Source of the DNA: Rhyacichthys aspro
Taxonomy: Eukaryota > Chordata > Actinopteri > Gobiiformes > Rhyacichthyidae
Assembly (NCBI GenBank): GCA_036850595.1
Contig: CM072163.1
Location: 758,604 to 822,603, forward strand
Direction of reading: 5' to 3'
Length of the DNA: 64,000 nucleotides
In this document: piece by piece, positions 22,971 through 38,400 of the stretch
How the letters are laid out: each line of letters begins with the position of its first letter
Numbering within the stretch: the first letter of the stretch is position 1
Notes under the pieces: model-generated
Database searches by the model: none
Told to the model about the DNA's origin: nothing
The model's input: the letters and a program-made list of their open reading frames with translations, nothing else
Made by a program: the position numbers and the translations under genes

Positions 22971-23477
22971 GTCTTAGACTGAGCCAAAGTGAAGAAGAAG
23001 AAGAAGAAGAAGTGTAATCTTAATTTAATCCTGGTTTAGTCTCATAATTATCGTAAGAGTGAAGTGTACCTCGGTTTAAGAGATTAAAATCAACAACAGC
23101 AATAAAAAACGAGTGTAAAGTTTTGCCACTGGCCTCTAAAACCTGATAAAACCTGATAAAACCTGGGTAAAACCTGACCTGACTATGTCCCGAACTGAAG
23201 CTGGACTCAGGTATTTGTCACGAAGCTGAGAAACAGAGAAACGGACAAAAAGAGGAGAAAATCCGTCAGAGCCTGGGAACCTGAGGGATCTTCATCTTTA
23301 GTCCTGGTTTAGTCCTGGTTTAGTCCAGGTTTTAGCCTCAGAGACTGAGAACAGAGGAACGGGACCAAAACCTGGGAAAATGCTGTAGAGAAAACTCAGG
23401 GAAAATCTACATCTGTTTAAGTCTTTTTCAGAAAAGAACTGACTGGATTTACAGACTTCATCATCATCATCATCATC

Positions 23478-26400
23478 ATGGGCAGAAAGGTAAGATTATC
23501 ATTTTATAATTCATTAAGATTATATCAAGGCCTAAAAGTGAAAACATCATAAATAAAACATTAATACATTTAAACACAGCTCTTCGTCTGTAGCTTTGGA
23601 TCTGTTTTTGTTTTAGATTAAATTCTTTTGACAGATTAAAACAAACAAATCAACACAGAATTCTTCTCTATAGCTTTAATTCTATCTTTTAAGCCAAATA
23701 TAAAAGCAAGACCAACACATCAAATATAGACCCTGAAGATAAATTAAGTAAATAAACAAACAAACAGAAAGAATGTGAATAATTGTGTTTTGCCTTTTGA
23801 TATTTGTTTGATTATTGCTCCTATTATTTACATTTTGCCAAAATCTATTAACATTTCATAACAATTTATTCATTTTTATGTTTGTTTTAAAGATATTTGA
23901 TCCTGATTTAAGAGACTTTTGAGAAATAGCTTTACTTTTTTTCCCCAAAAACAAATGTAAACTTTTCCATCTGTGTTTAATGTAGGTTTGTGTGGGATTT
24001 GAACCCAGGACCTTTTGCACCTAAAGCAAAAATCACACCATTTAACAACATAAAGTCAATATTTAATGAGGTATAAAGCTTAATGTTTTCAGAATTGATC
24101 ACAATATGGTTCAGATTTTATGATATGACCCTCCTCTCTTGACCTGCCCAACATGGCGGCTCTTCACTGTAATGAATGAAGACTGTGTGGTTTTCTGTGT
24201 TTAATGCTGAGCAGAAGTGTCTCCTCTAAAGCCCAGAGCTCCTTTTGGTCGATGAGTCTTTCCCACAGACCTCAGTTCACACTCAAACTCCACTCAGGGC
24301 TTTGTTTACAGAAGACGAGGCGACACATATTCAGCAAACGCTGCTGAATACAACCGGCTTTTAAAAGATGGGAAAATCTGAGCCAAATGTTAGAAAATCA
24401 AATAAAAAAACAACAAACGTGGTTCAGAGAATTAATCTAACACAAAGAGAGATGAATGAGACGAGGACAATAATAACACTCATGATGTTAGACTAAACAA
24501 GAGATAAAAACTATATCAAAAATGTGATTTTTCATCTGTATTTCACTGAAATAATATTTCATGAAAAGAAATGCACAAACACAGAACATGGACAGTTCAG
24601 AACAAACAAGAAAACAAAACATTGAGAAAAAATGAGTGGAAAGCAGCAGGAAAATATAATTATATATATTAAAGACACAAAACATACAAAAGACATGTTT
24701 ATGCGTTAATCATCCACTGTTTTAACTTTTTAGAGAATGACTTGTATGTCACTGACTTTTGAATCAAATTAAGCTTATTTTTGGCTCAATTTTCCAGCAG
24801 ATGGTCCTTTAGTTTTGGAAAACGCACCGAACGAGACCGAAGTTTGTGTCACGTCCATGTTGATATAGAACCCTGTGGTGTGTTTCTCTCTGGACAAAGC
24901 TCAGAGGAATATTCAGGAGAAACTCAACCAAGTCAAGTGTAACTTTCATTTAAATGTGAAGGGCTCGTCCGGGATTTGAACCCGGGACCTCTCGCACCCG
25001 AAGCGAGAATCATACCCCTAGACCAACGAGCCACATTCAAATATCAAATCTGAGCAAATTACATTCAATAAAATACATTTAGTGAGCTAACACTGGTCAG
25101 AACCATTCACTGAGGTCTGTTTCTAGTCTTTCTTTTTATTCATCGAGCTTGTAAATAGTTTTTAACCTAAACTGAGGACCAAGTTAGACCAAGACCTGTC
25201 TCAAATACCACAACAGAAGCACCAAAAACATCTTAGAAAGTACTCTAATCCAGCTGTAAATTCATTCAGTTAAATTATGTTAGTAGCAGAAGGAGGTTTT
25301 GACTTCCTCACTCTTCACTAAATCCAACTCTCCAAAACTCCCAGACGTTTCTGTGGAGGCTGCAGCAGTAACGTCCGGATCTAAAAGTGTTTCAGATAAA
25401 CCTGAGAGTTGTTTGTTTGTTGTTTGTTTCAGATGTGCCTCGTCTCTCGGCTGCTGCTGTTAACTCTCTGTGTCGCCTCATCTCTGTCTCAGGACGAACT
25501 CTCAGGAAACCACTCAGGTCTGACACGGTTTTAACTCAAACGCTCACAAACAAGCCTCGAGGCCGTTTATAGAAGCGTGTTTCTGACACTTTTATGGATA
25601 AATGACCAAAGAGTAACTTAAAACTACAACTGAAGAGTTAATGTTGATTTGTTAAAGTTAGTATTTAAAGATAATTGGCAGAGCTTGCACATTAAGCCCC
25701 ATAATTAGAAAAATCATAATATTTATCAGACTGAAATAAGCCTAAATTAAAACATTATTTGCATTTATTGTCGACATTACATTTAACACAAATAGAACTT
25801 TAAAAAGAGACTTTCTTGGTGTTGGGGATAAACCAGAAACAGTTTAGTCCAGCAGTGCACTCCAAGATTTACTCTGTTTTTTGTATTCATTATTTTCTAA
25901 AAAGCTGCTTTAACTCTGATTTCCGTCTCATTTGGAAACACTTTGATGACGTCTCTCTGGAAAGACAAGCTTCTTCAGGAGAAACTCATCCAAACTGAAG
26001 TGGCACAGGATTTAGAAATCTTCATTTACTTCAAATACATGGATTTTTTTTTTTCATTTCTGCTTCAGTGTGAGATTTTGCAGGTTTAATGTGAGGGCAA
26101 CACACTCAGTAGAGAATGTACAAGTGCAGCTACAACCAGACTTTTAAAAGAGATTTATAAGAGATTTTAAATTAAATGTCAAAAACAACAAATGTGTTCA
26201 GGGAATTTCTCCTAAAACAAAAGAAGAAGCATCATTTCTGTCTCAGTCGCTGTTCGACAATGATCACAGCCACATTCTTGTTCCTGTTTCAGTAGAAAGC
26301 ATTAGACTCTTCAGGAGAACTCTGTGTGACTCAAAGGAAATGGGCTCGTCCGGGATTTGAACCCGGGACCTCTCGCACCCAAAGCGAGAATCATACCCCT

Positions 26401-29400
26401 AGACCAACGAGCCATAGGGTTAAATATAATCTGCACAATAGTGTGGCATGTGAATGTTGTATCCAGGCAGATTATATGTTCTCTGCTGCAAATATGTCTC
26501 TTTCTCATCATCATTTTTCATTTTAAAAAGTAAAACTCCTTCATATTTACAGCTTTTAATCTAAAACTAATCAGAGCCTGACGATGATGAATCAGACAGA
26601 TGTGGTTTTGACTCAGATATTCTCTTAAACCATGTACATTGGAGGGAATATGTCTTTTAAAATGACATATTGTAGAAAGAATTTGTTGTTATCTGTTGTG
26701 GATGTTTAGTTGAGGGTGTAATACCATCTTCTGCATCCCTGTAGAACTGCGTCTGGTGCTCAGAAATACTCAGTCCAGGTGTGAGTCCTGAGTCTTACTG
26801 AAGCAGACACAGGTTTCAGAGCCATGTTCATGTCATTTACAGTTTGTTCTTATATCATCTTCATTTACAGTGAAATATGTTCAAACAGAGCTGTGTACAA
26901 GAGAAAAGGGAACAAAAACTCACACTACACCCACAAAGACTAGAAGTGTAGTTATATGTCAGTTATGAGCTATTTTGGTGTTTATTAAAGAAGAAATAAT
27001 AATAAATGGATGAAGAAATGTAAAATATTGTTGTTGTCTGTGTTCAGGAGAAGATCTCAGTTACGAAGGCTCCACGATCGAGAGTTTAGCCGCTCCTCGT
27101 CCAGGTAAACTCAAATTATAGATGAATATTTCACCTTTTTAACCACTGTTTTTAAAAAAGTTAAAGTCTGTGGATGTTCTCGTTCGTTCATCCATCTCTC
27201 TTTTCTGTTCTGAGAGTAAACTTTGTCCTTTTTTGTGGCTAAATTCTGTATAAACTATAGATAAAAGTCTGATACTCCTGTGTTTTTCAGAGTACCCCCC
27301 GGAGCCGACCCCGCCTCCAGAGGGGGCGGAGTTTGAGCGCTTTGGCCCCGCCCCCTCACAGGTAACGATGATCACAGAGGAGGCCTTACCTTACGCCACG
27401 ACGGCAGAGTCTCACTACGCCAAAGAAGACCAGGAGTCCATCCAGGTACCACAGTCAGACCTGAGAAAAACCTGTTCAGATCTGAGTAAAACCTGTTCAG
27501 ATCTGAGTAAAACCTGTTCAGATCTGAGTAAAACCTGTTCAGATCTGAGTAAAACCTGTTCAGATCTGAGAAAAACCTGTTCAGATCTGAGTAAAACCTG
27601 TTAAAATCTGAGAAAAATCTGTTCAGATCTGGGTAAAACCTGTTCAGATCTGAGAAAAACCTGTTCAGATCTGAGTAAAACCTGTTCAGATCTGAGTAAA
27701 ACCTGTTCAGATCTGAGTAAAACCTGTTCAGATCTGAGAAAAACCTGTTCAGATCTGAGTAAAACCTGTTAAAATCTGAGAAAAATCTGTTCAGATCTGA
27801 GTAAAACCTGTTCAGATCTGAGTAAAACCTGTTCAGACCTGAGTAAAACCTGTTCAGATCTGAGTAAAACCTGTTCAGATCTGAGTAAAATCTGTTCAGA
27901 TCTGAGTAAAACCTGTTCAGATCTGAGTAAAACCTGTTCAGATCTGAGTAAAACCTGTTCAGATCTGAGAAAAACCTGTTCAGATCTGAGAAAAATCTGT
28001 TCAAATCCATCTAAACCTGCTGAAATCCAACTAAAACATGTTCAAATCCACCTATAACCTGTTCAAATCCAACTAAATCCTGCTCAAATCCAACTAAAAC
28101 TCGTTCAAATCCATCTAAGAGCTATTCAACTCCATGTAAAACCTGTTCAAGTCCATCTAAAATCTGTTCAAATCCAGGTAAAACCTGTTTAAATCTGACT
28201 AAAACCTGCTCAAATCCATGTTAAACCTGTTCAAATCCATTTTTTTACAGTTGCTCTCATTGGATTAAAGATTCTCGTGTTATTCTCTGAGTGTATCGTT
28301 CTGTTGTGTTTAAGTGCGTTGTGCATAATCCCTTGTGTGTGTTTTGTGTTGCGTTCAGGTGCCGTTGGACACAGACTCGTCGGAGGAACAGTCTGGAGAT
28401 CTGGAGGAGGGTCCGACCGAGTGTAACTGTGAACCTGGAGAACCGGGCTTCGCTGGCTTCGCTGGACCAAAGGTGAGCTCTTCATCAACACTTTTATAAA
28501 CATCTAGATAGATTTTGATCATTAATTTTAATTATTTAATACGAAACATGTTTAATGTATATTTTTCTCTTTTTCCTCAGGGTTTCAGAGGCTTTCAGGG
28601 TACATCTGGAGGACCAGGTTTTCAGGGACGAGAGGTGAGAGGTTTAACGACCGACAAACTCAACACAGCTGCAAAAAAAGTGTGTTTTAATGACATTTAT
28701 TTGTTTATTTCAGGGTTATAAAGGCACTAAAGGAGTCCAGGGCCGAAGAGGAGACCCGGGGCCAGTGGTGGGTCCTCATCTACGATTCTTTATCTCCTTT
28801 ATCTATGATTTAAAGAGCTTTAGTTTGGAAACAAAACAAAATAAACAAAAAAGATTAATACGTACTTTGCTATTTTTTCTTGCTGTTTTGCTCTTAGGCT
28901 TTTATTTTGAAGGCAAGCGGTGTTTAACTTCGCTTTTCATTAAAAAAACAAACCAAATGTGGATTAATTAGACTTTAAATTGTTTTAAATTAAATCAGTG
29001 GAATGTATAATAATGCTGTCTGGTTGGATCTTCATTTTAAATTTGTTAAAGATGATTAAAGTTGTTGTTAGTGACAGTTATGCCCTTTGACCTCTGGTTT
29101 TAGGGCGACCCGGGGCTGGAGGGAGAGGAGGGAGCGTCCGGTTTTGACGGAGGAATGGTGAGTTTCACAGATTCACAAAAACGATTTAAAACCCAGAGGA
29201 AGAGAGTGAATTATTCAGTGTGTGGTTCCAGGGAGAAGCAGGAGTCCAGGGAGATCCAGGAGAAGGAGGAGACTCTGGACTCAAGGTAACACACCTTTAT
29301 TTCTATTTATTATAAAAAATAAATAAAATAATGTCCATCTGGAGAAACAGAGCAGAGGGTTGATGGTTTTAAATGTCTTTCTTAAACATGGGCTGGTTGT

Positions 29401-32400
29401 AGATGCACTTCCTGAGACTTTTTTAGTTTTATTTAACCTTTATTTATCCAGAAGATTAACAATCAACATGAACATTAAAGAAATAAACAACATAATCACT
29501 ATTTTGTACAATCACTGGAACAGATCAAGCAGTAAAACATCAAGAAAACATTAAAACAGTTGTGATCCAGATCGTTTTGAATCCAACTCGTGCTTTAAAC
29601 GATGACACAATTAAACGATTCATTTTAGTTTGATCAAAATGACTCTGATTATGAGTTAGATTATAGTCTTTTTGAAACAGAGACAAAACCATAAAAGCTC
29701 TTACTTGGCGGAAACAAGTTGTGGAAAAACACGACAGAAACGAGTGCTGTCCTGATTTTTTTTATGTTCTTTAGAGAGTGATCAAAATCTGAAGGAGGCT
29801 CTAGAATTCATTTAAATCCAGAGTAAACCTTGATTTTAATGTGAGTAGGTTTTAACCCATTTAATTTTTGATATTGAATCTATTGCTGTTTGTCTGTAAT
29901 CATGAAAAATTACTCAAAAATCTGCCTGTAATTATAAAAAGGGGACAGACAGTAATCATCAAAAACAGGTAGAGCTAAAAAAAAAAAAGACTGAAATTGA
30001 GCTCATTTAGTGAAAGACAACCTTTAATCCTCTGTTCAGACGATTATTTAAATGAAGTGTCGTTTGTGATTTATTCTGTTTACTTTTAAGAACGAGGACA
30101 AAGTGGTAGTTCTCTGTTACGGCTGTTTTTTTCTTTAAATAATCTCAAAGTTAAAAAGAGTCAAAAAACTAAAACAATAATATATTTAACCGTAAAAAAA
30201 ATCTAATAAAATATTAAGAAAAAGCAAAGGTTTGTATGTATTTATTTACCATACATTTTATTTTGAGCGCTTTGGGGAGAAACAAACTGGTCTTTGAGTA
30301 AATTTAGTCGATGAACCCTGATTTAGAGCCAGACACATTAGAACACACGGTCTTTACCCTGTTGTCCTCCAGGGGGCGCTGCAGCTCACTGACATCAAGC
30401 AGTGACTGTACTTCACCAAACAATCAAGAAAAAACAATGAACAGCAGCTTACATCCAATGTGTCTGTAGCTTTATTCACTTTATATTCTGTATTATTATT
30501 TTAGAGTTTATTAATGTTTAATTTTTTGATTTTCGTTTGTTTTTAGTGTCTTCCAAAGCACTTTTTTGCAACAACTATTGTGGTTCTTTTAGTCAGACAT
30601 TGTGCTTCTGTCAAAAATGAGCCACTCTTTCTGCTTCGACTGAGTTTTATTTTAGAGATAAACAGGTTTTAACAGGTTTTTGTGTGATTCCAGGGAGACA
30701 GTGGTTTGGAAGGGCCTCGAGGAGGAGTCGGAGCTCGAGGAGGAACCGTAAGAATTAAAACAAAATGAGACCAGACTCAAACAGAGCAAGACCAGACAAC
30801 ACCAGGACTTTAGGGACCGACCAGAACATGACGTATAGAAAGATAAAATCATTTTTTTATAGTTTTTTTGTATTTTGTGTAAATTTTCGTTCATTAAACA
30901 GGACAAACACTTCCCCAAATGTTGGTAAAAGAAAGTAAAAATAAAATAATAAAAAGTCAGTATTAAACGGGGCCTTAGACCTGTCAATCACTAAATTAGA
31001 AAAATTAGGTCACTTTGTGCTGGGGCTGAGAAATATATGTGTAGTTTTTGAAATATAAAAGCCATTAGAATTAAAATTGTATCTTCTTTTTTTAATGACT
31101 GGATTTTTTTTACACAAAACAGGGAATAACAAATTTAATACGGCTAATAATAAATATAATTATAAAAACTAAATAAATCATAGACAAAAAATGAAAACTG
31201 AAAATAAAAATTATTGACACTATTGAATTGTATTAGACCTTGAAATGTCTTGACAGTTTTGTGAGATTTTGACTAATTCTATTCCATTTCTAGATGATAA
31301 CTTTAAATACTTCTCCCAGATTGTCTTTAGTTACAGATATAATAGAAGAAATAATAAAGAACATTTAAAAAAACAAATAAAAAAACATGTAAACATACTT
31401 AGCCACTGATACCAGCTGCACATAGAGTTAAAGTGAATTATTTTTCCTCCAGAATGAAAAAGTGAAATCAACAACAATTAAATAAATGTGTAGAATTCAA
31501 CCAGAAAAACATAAATTCAGTTTCTGTTCAGTTTATCAAATCCCATTCATTTTTATCATAGGTTTAATGTTTTGTTTTCCGTTGAAATTCTATTCTTGAG
31601 CCGAAACAAAGGATAATGCACTTCCTGTAAATGAACACAATGGAGAGAATGTTCAAGTCCAGACAAAGACCTGACGGAAATCCCCTAAAGTCCAGCCTCA
31701 ACAAAGACCACCTCAGGACCAGACGCTTCCAGATCTCTGTGGTCTTTCATCGAGCGTCTGATTCCAACGTGACTCAGACCCGTGTCAGATCTGTGTCAGA
31801 GACGACTGTAGTTGTAGTTTTCATGAGTCATGTTGAGTTCAGCAGACGATTGATTTAATGAGTTTTCTGTAAATGAAGAGACGTGATAATTAAAGTCAAG
31901 AGTCATGTTTCTAAATGGAGCCCACTGCTCTTATCAGTTTATTTATTTATTTATTTGTTTGTTTGTTTATTTGTTTGTTTGTTTTAGGGCCCTGCAGGAG
32001 ACGCTGGAGCTTCTGGACCAAAAGGAGGGAAAGGAATCAAGGTAAAGACTAAAAGTTACAATAAAATATTAATAATTAATATGTTTTATGATTTAGCAAA
32101 AAGATAAAAAATAAAAAAAATAAACTGAAAAACGAAAATTAATTCCAGTTTTAGCCATTATTACATTTATCTTTTTATCGGTCCACAACAAAAGAGTAAA
32201 AACAGAAATAATAACACAACTGAATATAAGGATTATTCTCTCCTCTCCTATACTCTATATTATATAAATGATTAAATAATTTAAAAAATACATGATTTAT
32301 TTAAATAAATAAATACATGCATAAATTTAAAATAATATGTTTAATTAGAATTAAACTTTATTGTCATGGTACAAGGAAAATTAAATAATTGTAATAAATA

Positions 32401-35400
32401 ATAATAATAAAAATATATATATAAAACATGTCCATCACATTCTGCTGTTATTACACATTAATAACATCATAAAGACTTTTTTTAGCAGCAGTTTGTGATG
32501 GATACGGAGCTAACTCAACTTTTTCGTGTTTGTTCAGGGATCTTCAGGCGACGAAGGCAAAGAGGGTCCACAGGGTCGCGACGGGGCAAAGGTGAAGGGT
32601 CACTGAGAACAAACCAGTGTTTTCTCATTAAAACGTTCTGACACTGACAGGTTTTTATGTGACGTTCAGGGTCAGACCGGAGCTCCAGGATTCGGAGGAG
32701 ACATTGGAGAACGAGGATACAATGTGAGGATTCAATAAACTTAATCTGAAAATATAATATAGTAAAATAAACCAGAGTCTAATTCCCTCTGGGTCAGTCT
32801 GGAGTATTCACAGGATTTAGTGTTTCTCAGGCTGTAGTTCATTGTGTTTGTCGTGTTTTCAGGGTTATCCAGGAGAACCAGGAGCCACCGGAGAATCAGG
32901 ACCAAAGGTACGTCCATGAATAAAAGAACAGAAAAGAGCTCTGAGATAAGAGTCGGGGTCTTTCTCTTCAAGACGTAAAGCCCCGTCGTTTCTCAGGGCG
33001 TTTTCTCACCTGAAAGTGTGAAAACGCCTGCGTTAAGAACTCACAACGTGTTACAGAAATACAACAATCAGACTGGAGCAGGGCCTATAGAGACATGTTA
33101 TTATTAATACAGAATTAATACAGACATGATTTAAATCACTGTAACACATCTGCAGCAGGAGGGAAAAATACAAACAAAACAGAAAACAACACAATCTGTG
33201 TGTTTTTAAATCTCTTCTTTGTGTTTAATCGGCCTCGACTCTGATTTGATTTAGCCTCAGTTTGATCTTGGCTTTGGTCCTGGTTTAGTCCAGTTTAGAC
33301 CTGGTTTAGGCCATGGTTTCATCACTAAACCTCATGATAATCACATCCTCCTGACTCTAGTCACACGTTTCCTGAACACACCAAGTCACACGTTAGACCT
33401 GATGAAACCATCTTTCCATTTAAAATCTACCACAATATTTTTATTAAAGAGAAAAAAGTACCAGTGATTCTAAAGTAAACTGTCACTTTTATTTTCATTT
33501 ATTTAAAAATTGTGTTTTAGCTACTTTCATTTTCTGTAATGGCTGCTTTTATTTTGAAATTCATATCATGAAAAATTACTAAAAAACTAAAACCTGTTTA
33601 AATCTAAACAAAACCAGTTCAAATCCAGCTTAAATCTGATCAAATCCAACTAAAGCCTGTTCAAATCTATCTAAAACCTGTTCAAATCTATCTAAAACCT
33701 GTTCAAATCAATCTAAAACCTGTTTAAATCCATCTAAAACCTGTTCAAATCCATCTAAAGCCTGTTTAAATCCATTTGAAACCTGTTCAAATCCAACTAA
33801 AGCCTGTTCAAATCCAACTAAAGCCTGTTCAAGTCCAACTAAAGCCTGTTCAAGTCCAACTAAAACCTGAGATGAGACACAGATGGTTTCCTTCCTCTGA
33901 GACATTCCTGTTTAGATTAAAAAGAGTAAATAAAGTCTGAGGAAAGACCAGAGACCCTTCTGTTCCATAAACATCCCAACGTCTTCTGCTTTTCTACTCA
34001 GCGTCTGCAGAATATCAGGAAACATGACGTATTCCAATAACTATGTGGAATATTTGGATTATTTTAATGTTTTTGGCAAAAAGAGGGGTTTCACTCTTGC
34101 CTTTGCTGTGCTTTATTCTTAGTTTTAGTCTTGATTTAGTTTGATTTAAGCTGTAGTTCTAGGTCTTTGGTCATTTATATTTGAGCGTTAATGAGAAAAT
34201 GCTAAATGTGACTCACGTTTTGGGTTTTACAGAAAGCCCACCAGCATCTTTCACCTGACACTCATCGGTCTGGACTCTTACTTTCAGTTGTGAGATGAAT
34301 AACCTGAGTCAAAGTGAAAGTTTCTCACAGGAGTTTATTGAGTCTCCAAAGTCAAACTCTGTCAAACTGTGACGTTTTTCTGACTCTGGACCAGTTCAGA
34401 TTTTAGAGTCATGAGTCATGAGTTACTTTTACTTTTACTGTACATTTACTGTATGTTGAAATATTACGTATTTATTTAATGTGATATTAAATGAGTAAAT
34501 GCAAAGAAACCTCAAATGTAGATGTATTTTATAACGTCAGCTGAGTCTGAAGTGATTACAGCGGAGTTAGGCGCTGCTTTTTATTTAATTTGTCTATATT
34601 GCTTTTAAGAATGCGCTAAAAATGGTTTCTTTCTCATTTTTTTGCTCTAGTCTGTCACAGGAGACAAAGATATTAGCCTCTTTAGCTTCATCTCTAACAA
34701 TAATATGTTCACTGTGTTGATTTATGCTAATTAGCCTGTAATCTTTGGTTTCGAAGCTGTTTTTATCTGTTTTTCTTGAGCTTGTGTTGCGTGTCGTTCG
34801 TAAATAGACCTGAAATCAATCTCTGTTAATATCTGTTTACAGCTCTCTCCTCTCCAGCTGTTCTTATCACTCTACAGCACATTTAAAACAACCGTGATCG
34901 ACCAAATGCCGCATAAATACACCCATCGATAGACTTAAAAGAGAAAGCAATGAAAACAGGCCAATAAATAAATAAAAAACACAAAAAAATTCAATAAAAA
35001 GTTATGTTAAGATGTAGATATGAAAAAAGACATCAAATAAATTTAACTTAAATCAAATAATCACTAAGATGCACCATGGGTCAAAATAATCCACTGTACA
35101 CATACAGAGTTTTGTGAGTTTTATTCCAGACTTTTGCAGGAAAACATTTCTATTTCTATTTTACCTGGGGCATATATAATAAAGATAAGTTTTAGTGAGT
35201 GAGTTAAGCCAATGAATAACTTTATATATTTAAATTGTAAAGACTGCAATGCCACTAAGAGCAGACAGGGGGCAGTAGTGGGGTTGAAAAATACAGTCCA
35301 ACAGTGAGTTTCAGTTTAGATTCACTCTGAGTTTACTGTAGGACCTGATATAATCTAGACCAAGAGGGACTGGGATCAAGTTCAAGTCCAGACTGATCCA

Positions 35401-38400
35401 AGTCCAGACTCATGGGGTTTTTGTTACAGCTCAGTGAAGGAAGCAGTGAGGAGTCAGAGGGATTCAGAAACCTGCTAAGGACCATCTGAAACCTGTGTAA
35501 ATCCAACTAAAACCTGTTCAAATCCAATTAAAACCTGTTCAAATCCAACTAAAACCTGTTCAAATCCAATTAAAACATGCTCAAATCCAATTAAAACCTG
35601 CTCAAATCCAACTAAAACATGCTCAAGTTTGACTAAAAACTGCTCAAATCCCACTAAAGCCTGTTTAAATCCAATTAAAACCTCTCAAATCCAACTAAAG
35701 AATGTTCTAATCCAACTAAAACCTGCTCAAATCCAACTAAAACCTGTTTAAATCCAACTAAAACCTGTTTAAATCCAACTAAAACCTATTTAAATCCAAC
35801 TAGAGCCTGTTCAAATCCAACTAAAACCTCTCAAATCCAACTAAAACCTTCTTAAATCCAACTAAAACCTGCTCAAATCCAACTAAAACCTGCTCAAATC
35901 CAACTAAAACCTATTCAAATCCAACTAAAACCTATTCAAATCCAACTAAAACCCGTTTAAATCTAACTAAAACCTGCTCAAATCCAACTAAAACCTATTC
36001 AAATCCAACTAAAACCTATTCAAATCCAACTAAAACCTATTCAAATCCAACTAAAACCCGTTTAAATCTAACTAAAACCTATTCAAATCCAACTAAAACC
36101 TATTCAAATCCAACTAAAACCTATTCAAATCCAACTAAAACCTATTCAAATCCACCTAAAACCTCTCAAATCCAACTAAAACCTGTTTAAATCCAACTAA
36201 AACCTGCTTAAATCCAACTAAAACCTGCTCAAATCCAACTAAAACCTGTTCAAATCCAACTAAAACCTATTCAAATCCAACTAAAACCTGTTCAAATCCA
36301 ACGCCTCTCAGATCCATGTAAAACTTAATAAAATCCGTGACATATCGTGATATATCGTCCAGCTTTAACCCTACAGTCACACGCTGCTCTCAGTGGAAAA
36401 TGTCATTTTGGGTCAACAATGACAGTGTCTTTTTGCTGCATGTTTCATAAAAAACACAACTGTAAGAGTTTTTCTTTTTGACTCAACAAGAATAAGTCGG
36501 GCGTTAGTTTGAGGTGATGTTTTCTCTGCCGTTTACACATTTTCCACACAGTTCTTACAAAGTTCAGTCAATAAAACTGCACATTCTCATTTGCTCCGAT
36601 ATGATGTTATTTCACTCTGTAGATCTTCTGAAGCAAAAACAAAAACACAAGCTATTAAAGGCCATCTGAAACATGTTGAAATCCAACTAAAACCTGCTCA
36701 AATCTGACTAAAAACTGTTCAAATCCATCTAAATTGTTTTAGTTTCACACTGTATTTCATCCAAAGCAAAAGCAAATACACAATCTTACATTATAAATAA
36801 ACTGAGCAGTAAAAAGATCAAAAATATAAAGTAAACGTTTTATATTTGGTCCAAATGTTCATGACAGATTCACTTTTTAACTCAAAAGCGTTTTTATCAC
36901 ACGCCTGAGGTCATTAAAGCCTGACAACGATGATCTCAGTGGTTTTAGTCTCACGCTGCAGAGCTCAGCATTCGACAAAACTACACGCCTCGACAAAAAT
37001 GAGTTTAAGATGTCAGCGTTCCTCGAAAGGACTGCGGCGTCATCGGAAAACACTGAAGAGGAAGGAAAACACAGCCAAAAATGAGAAAATAAGAGACAGT
37101 TACAGCCCAAATCCTGAACTTAATTTAGGGTTTTCTTTATAAATGTATTTAAATTTCTATCGAATCTAAAGTGGTCCTCGTCAGAGAAACACTGCTGTAA
37201 TTGATTTCTATTTGGATTACTCAGACTTGTTTTGTTTGTGTCAGGGATCTCGAGGGAACGACGGACTTCCAGGGAGCGACGGTGACCCTGGAGAAGACGT
37301 GAGTCAGCTATATTTAACCTGCTGAGTCATGTTTATTACACACTCACAGTACAGAATATTATAAAGACGTGTCCTGTTTGTGTTTGTATTAATCTGTGTT
37401 TGTCAGGGTCCTATCGGGGTCCCGGGGCTGATGGGAGATCCAGGAATATTCGGACCAAAGGTAAACACTCACCATTTTACAACCTTCACATAAAGAAAGA
37501 AGGTTGAAGGTTTCTATTTGGTCTGGTTCTGGTTCACACTGAGCTCTGTCAAACCAACCAAACCTACTGAATACTGCAGTACCACTCCTCGCCTTTGGGG
37601 GCACTGCAACTGGTTCCCAATCACCAGGATCCTCCCTCCAGAGTCAGCTCTTTAGTTTAACTCCACATGAGCATCTTTTGGAGCAGGCTTCAGGTCGAGC
37701 TGCAGTTTTTTTACAGTTTTTTCTCTAAATTAAATACTTCACTTAAACCTCCACTTCCTGATTTTCTTTTTTTGTCCCTGTCTCAGACTCTCCTCCAAAA
37801 TCAGCCTAGGGACCTCTCCTGCTTCTCTTTTATTAAAAAATAAAACCAGACCATTTTTTCCTCCAAAATACTAATCCATTTGACCAAACTGAAGTTTAGA
37901 GTTTAGCGTTAGCTTAGCTGTGACTTCAGCGTCAGGACGACAATTATCTCCTCCTCGTTAAACATTACGTGATTGAATTGACAGTATTTATCTGTGTTTT
38001 ACGTTGCCTCCCTTTTCTCTGTTGATTTGTTTGTCACACATGATTGATTTTACAATAAACTATTTGGGTTTAAACCATTTCAAAGACAATAATCAGTTCT
38101 TATCGTGTCATTATGCCTTATAACTCCTCTGTCAGTCACTGTTTCTGATTTCAAATGAAAAGACCACTGACAAAAGGGAGAGGAAACTGCAATGTTACTT
38201 AATAATTCATACTGTTCTTCTTTTATGAGCTCATTGTAAACCTCTTAGGAAATGAAAACAGTGAGTGCAGCTTCACGAATGACTCCAGTGGCCTTTACAA
38301 ACACCAACCTGATAATAACATGCTTCCTGCTTTTATATCTCAGAGGAAACAGTGTCTATTTATACATCGTAGGGGGTTTCCTCACTAGATATAATTAAAT

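Noticed and set aside
26311..26526. ORFs over the second tRNA on both strands
   Set aside because: The conserved sequence is a tRNA-Pro gene; the ORFs are incidental.
27372..28010. Minus-strand 212-codon ORF of SDLNRFY repeats
   Set aside because: Reverse frame of the 21-bp array overlapping collagen exon 4; no gene structure.
28690..28971. 93-codon ORF after the collagen exon at 28714
   Set aside because: Only the first 54 bp after the acceptor are Gly-X-Y; the remainder is intron read-through.
35480..36310. CRISPR array
   Set aside because: Direct tandem units without unique spacers, in a eukaryotic intron.
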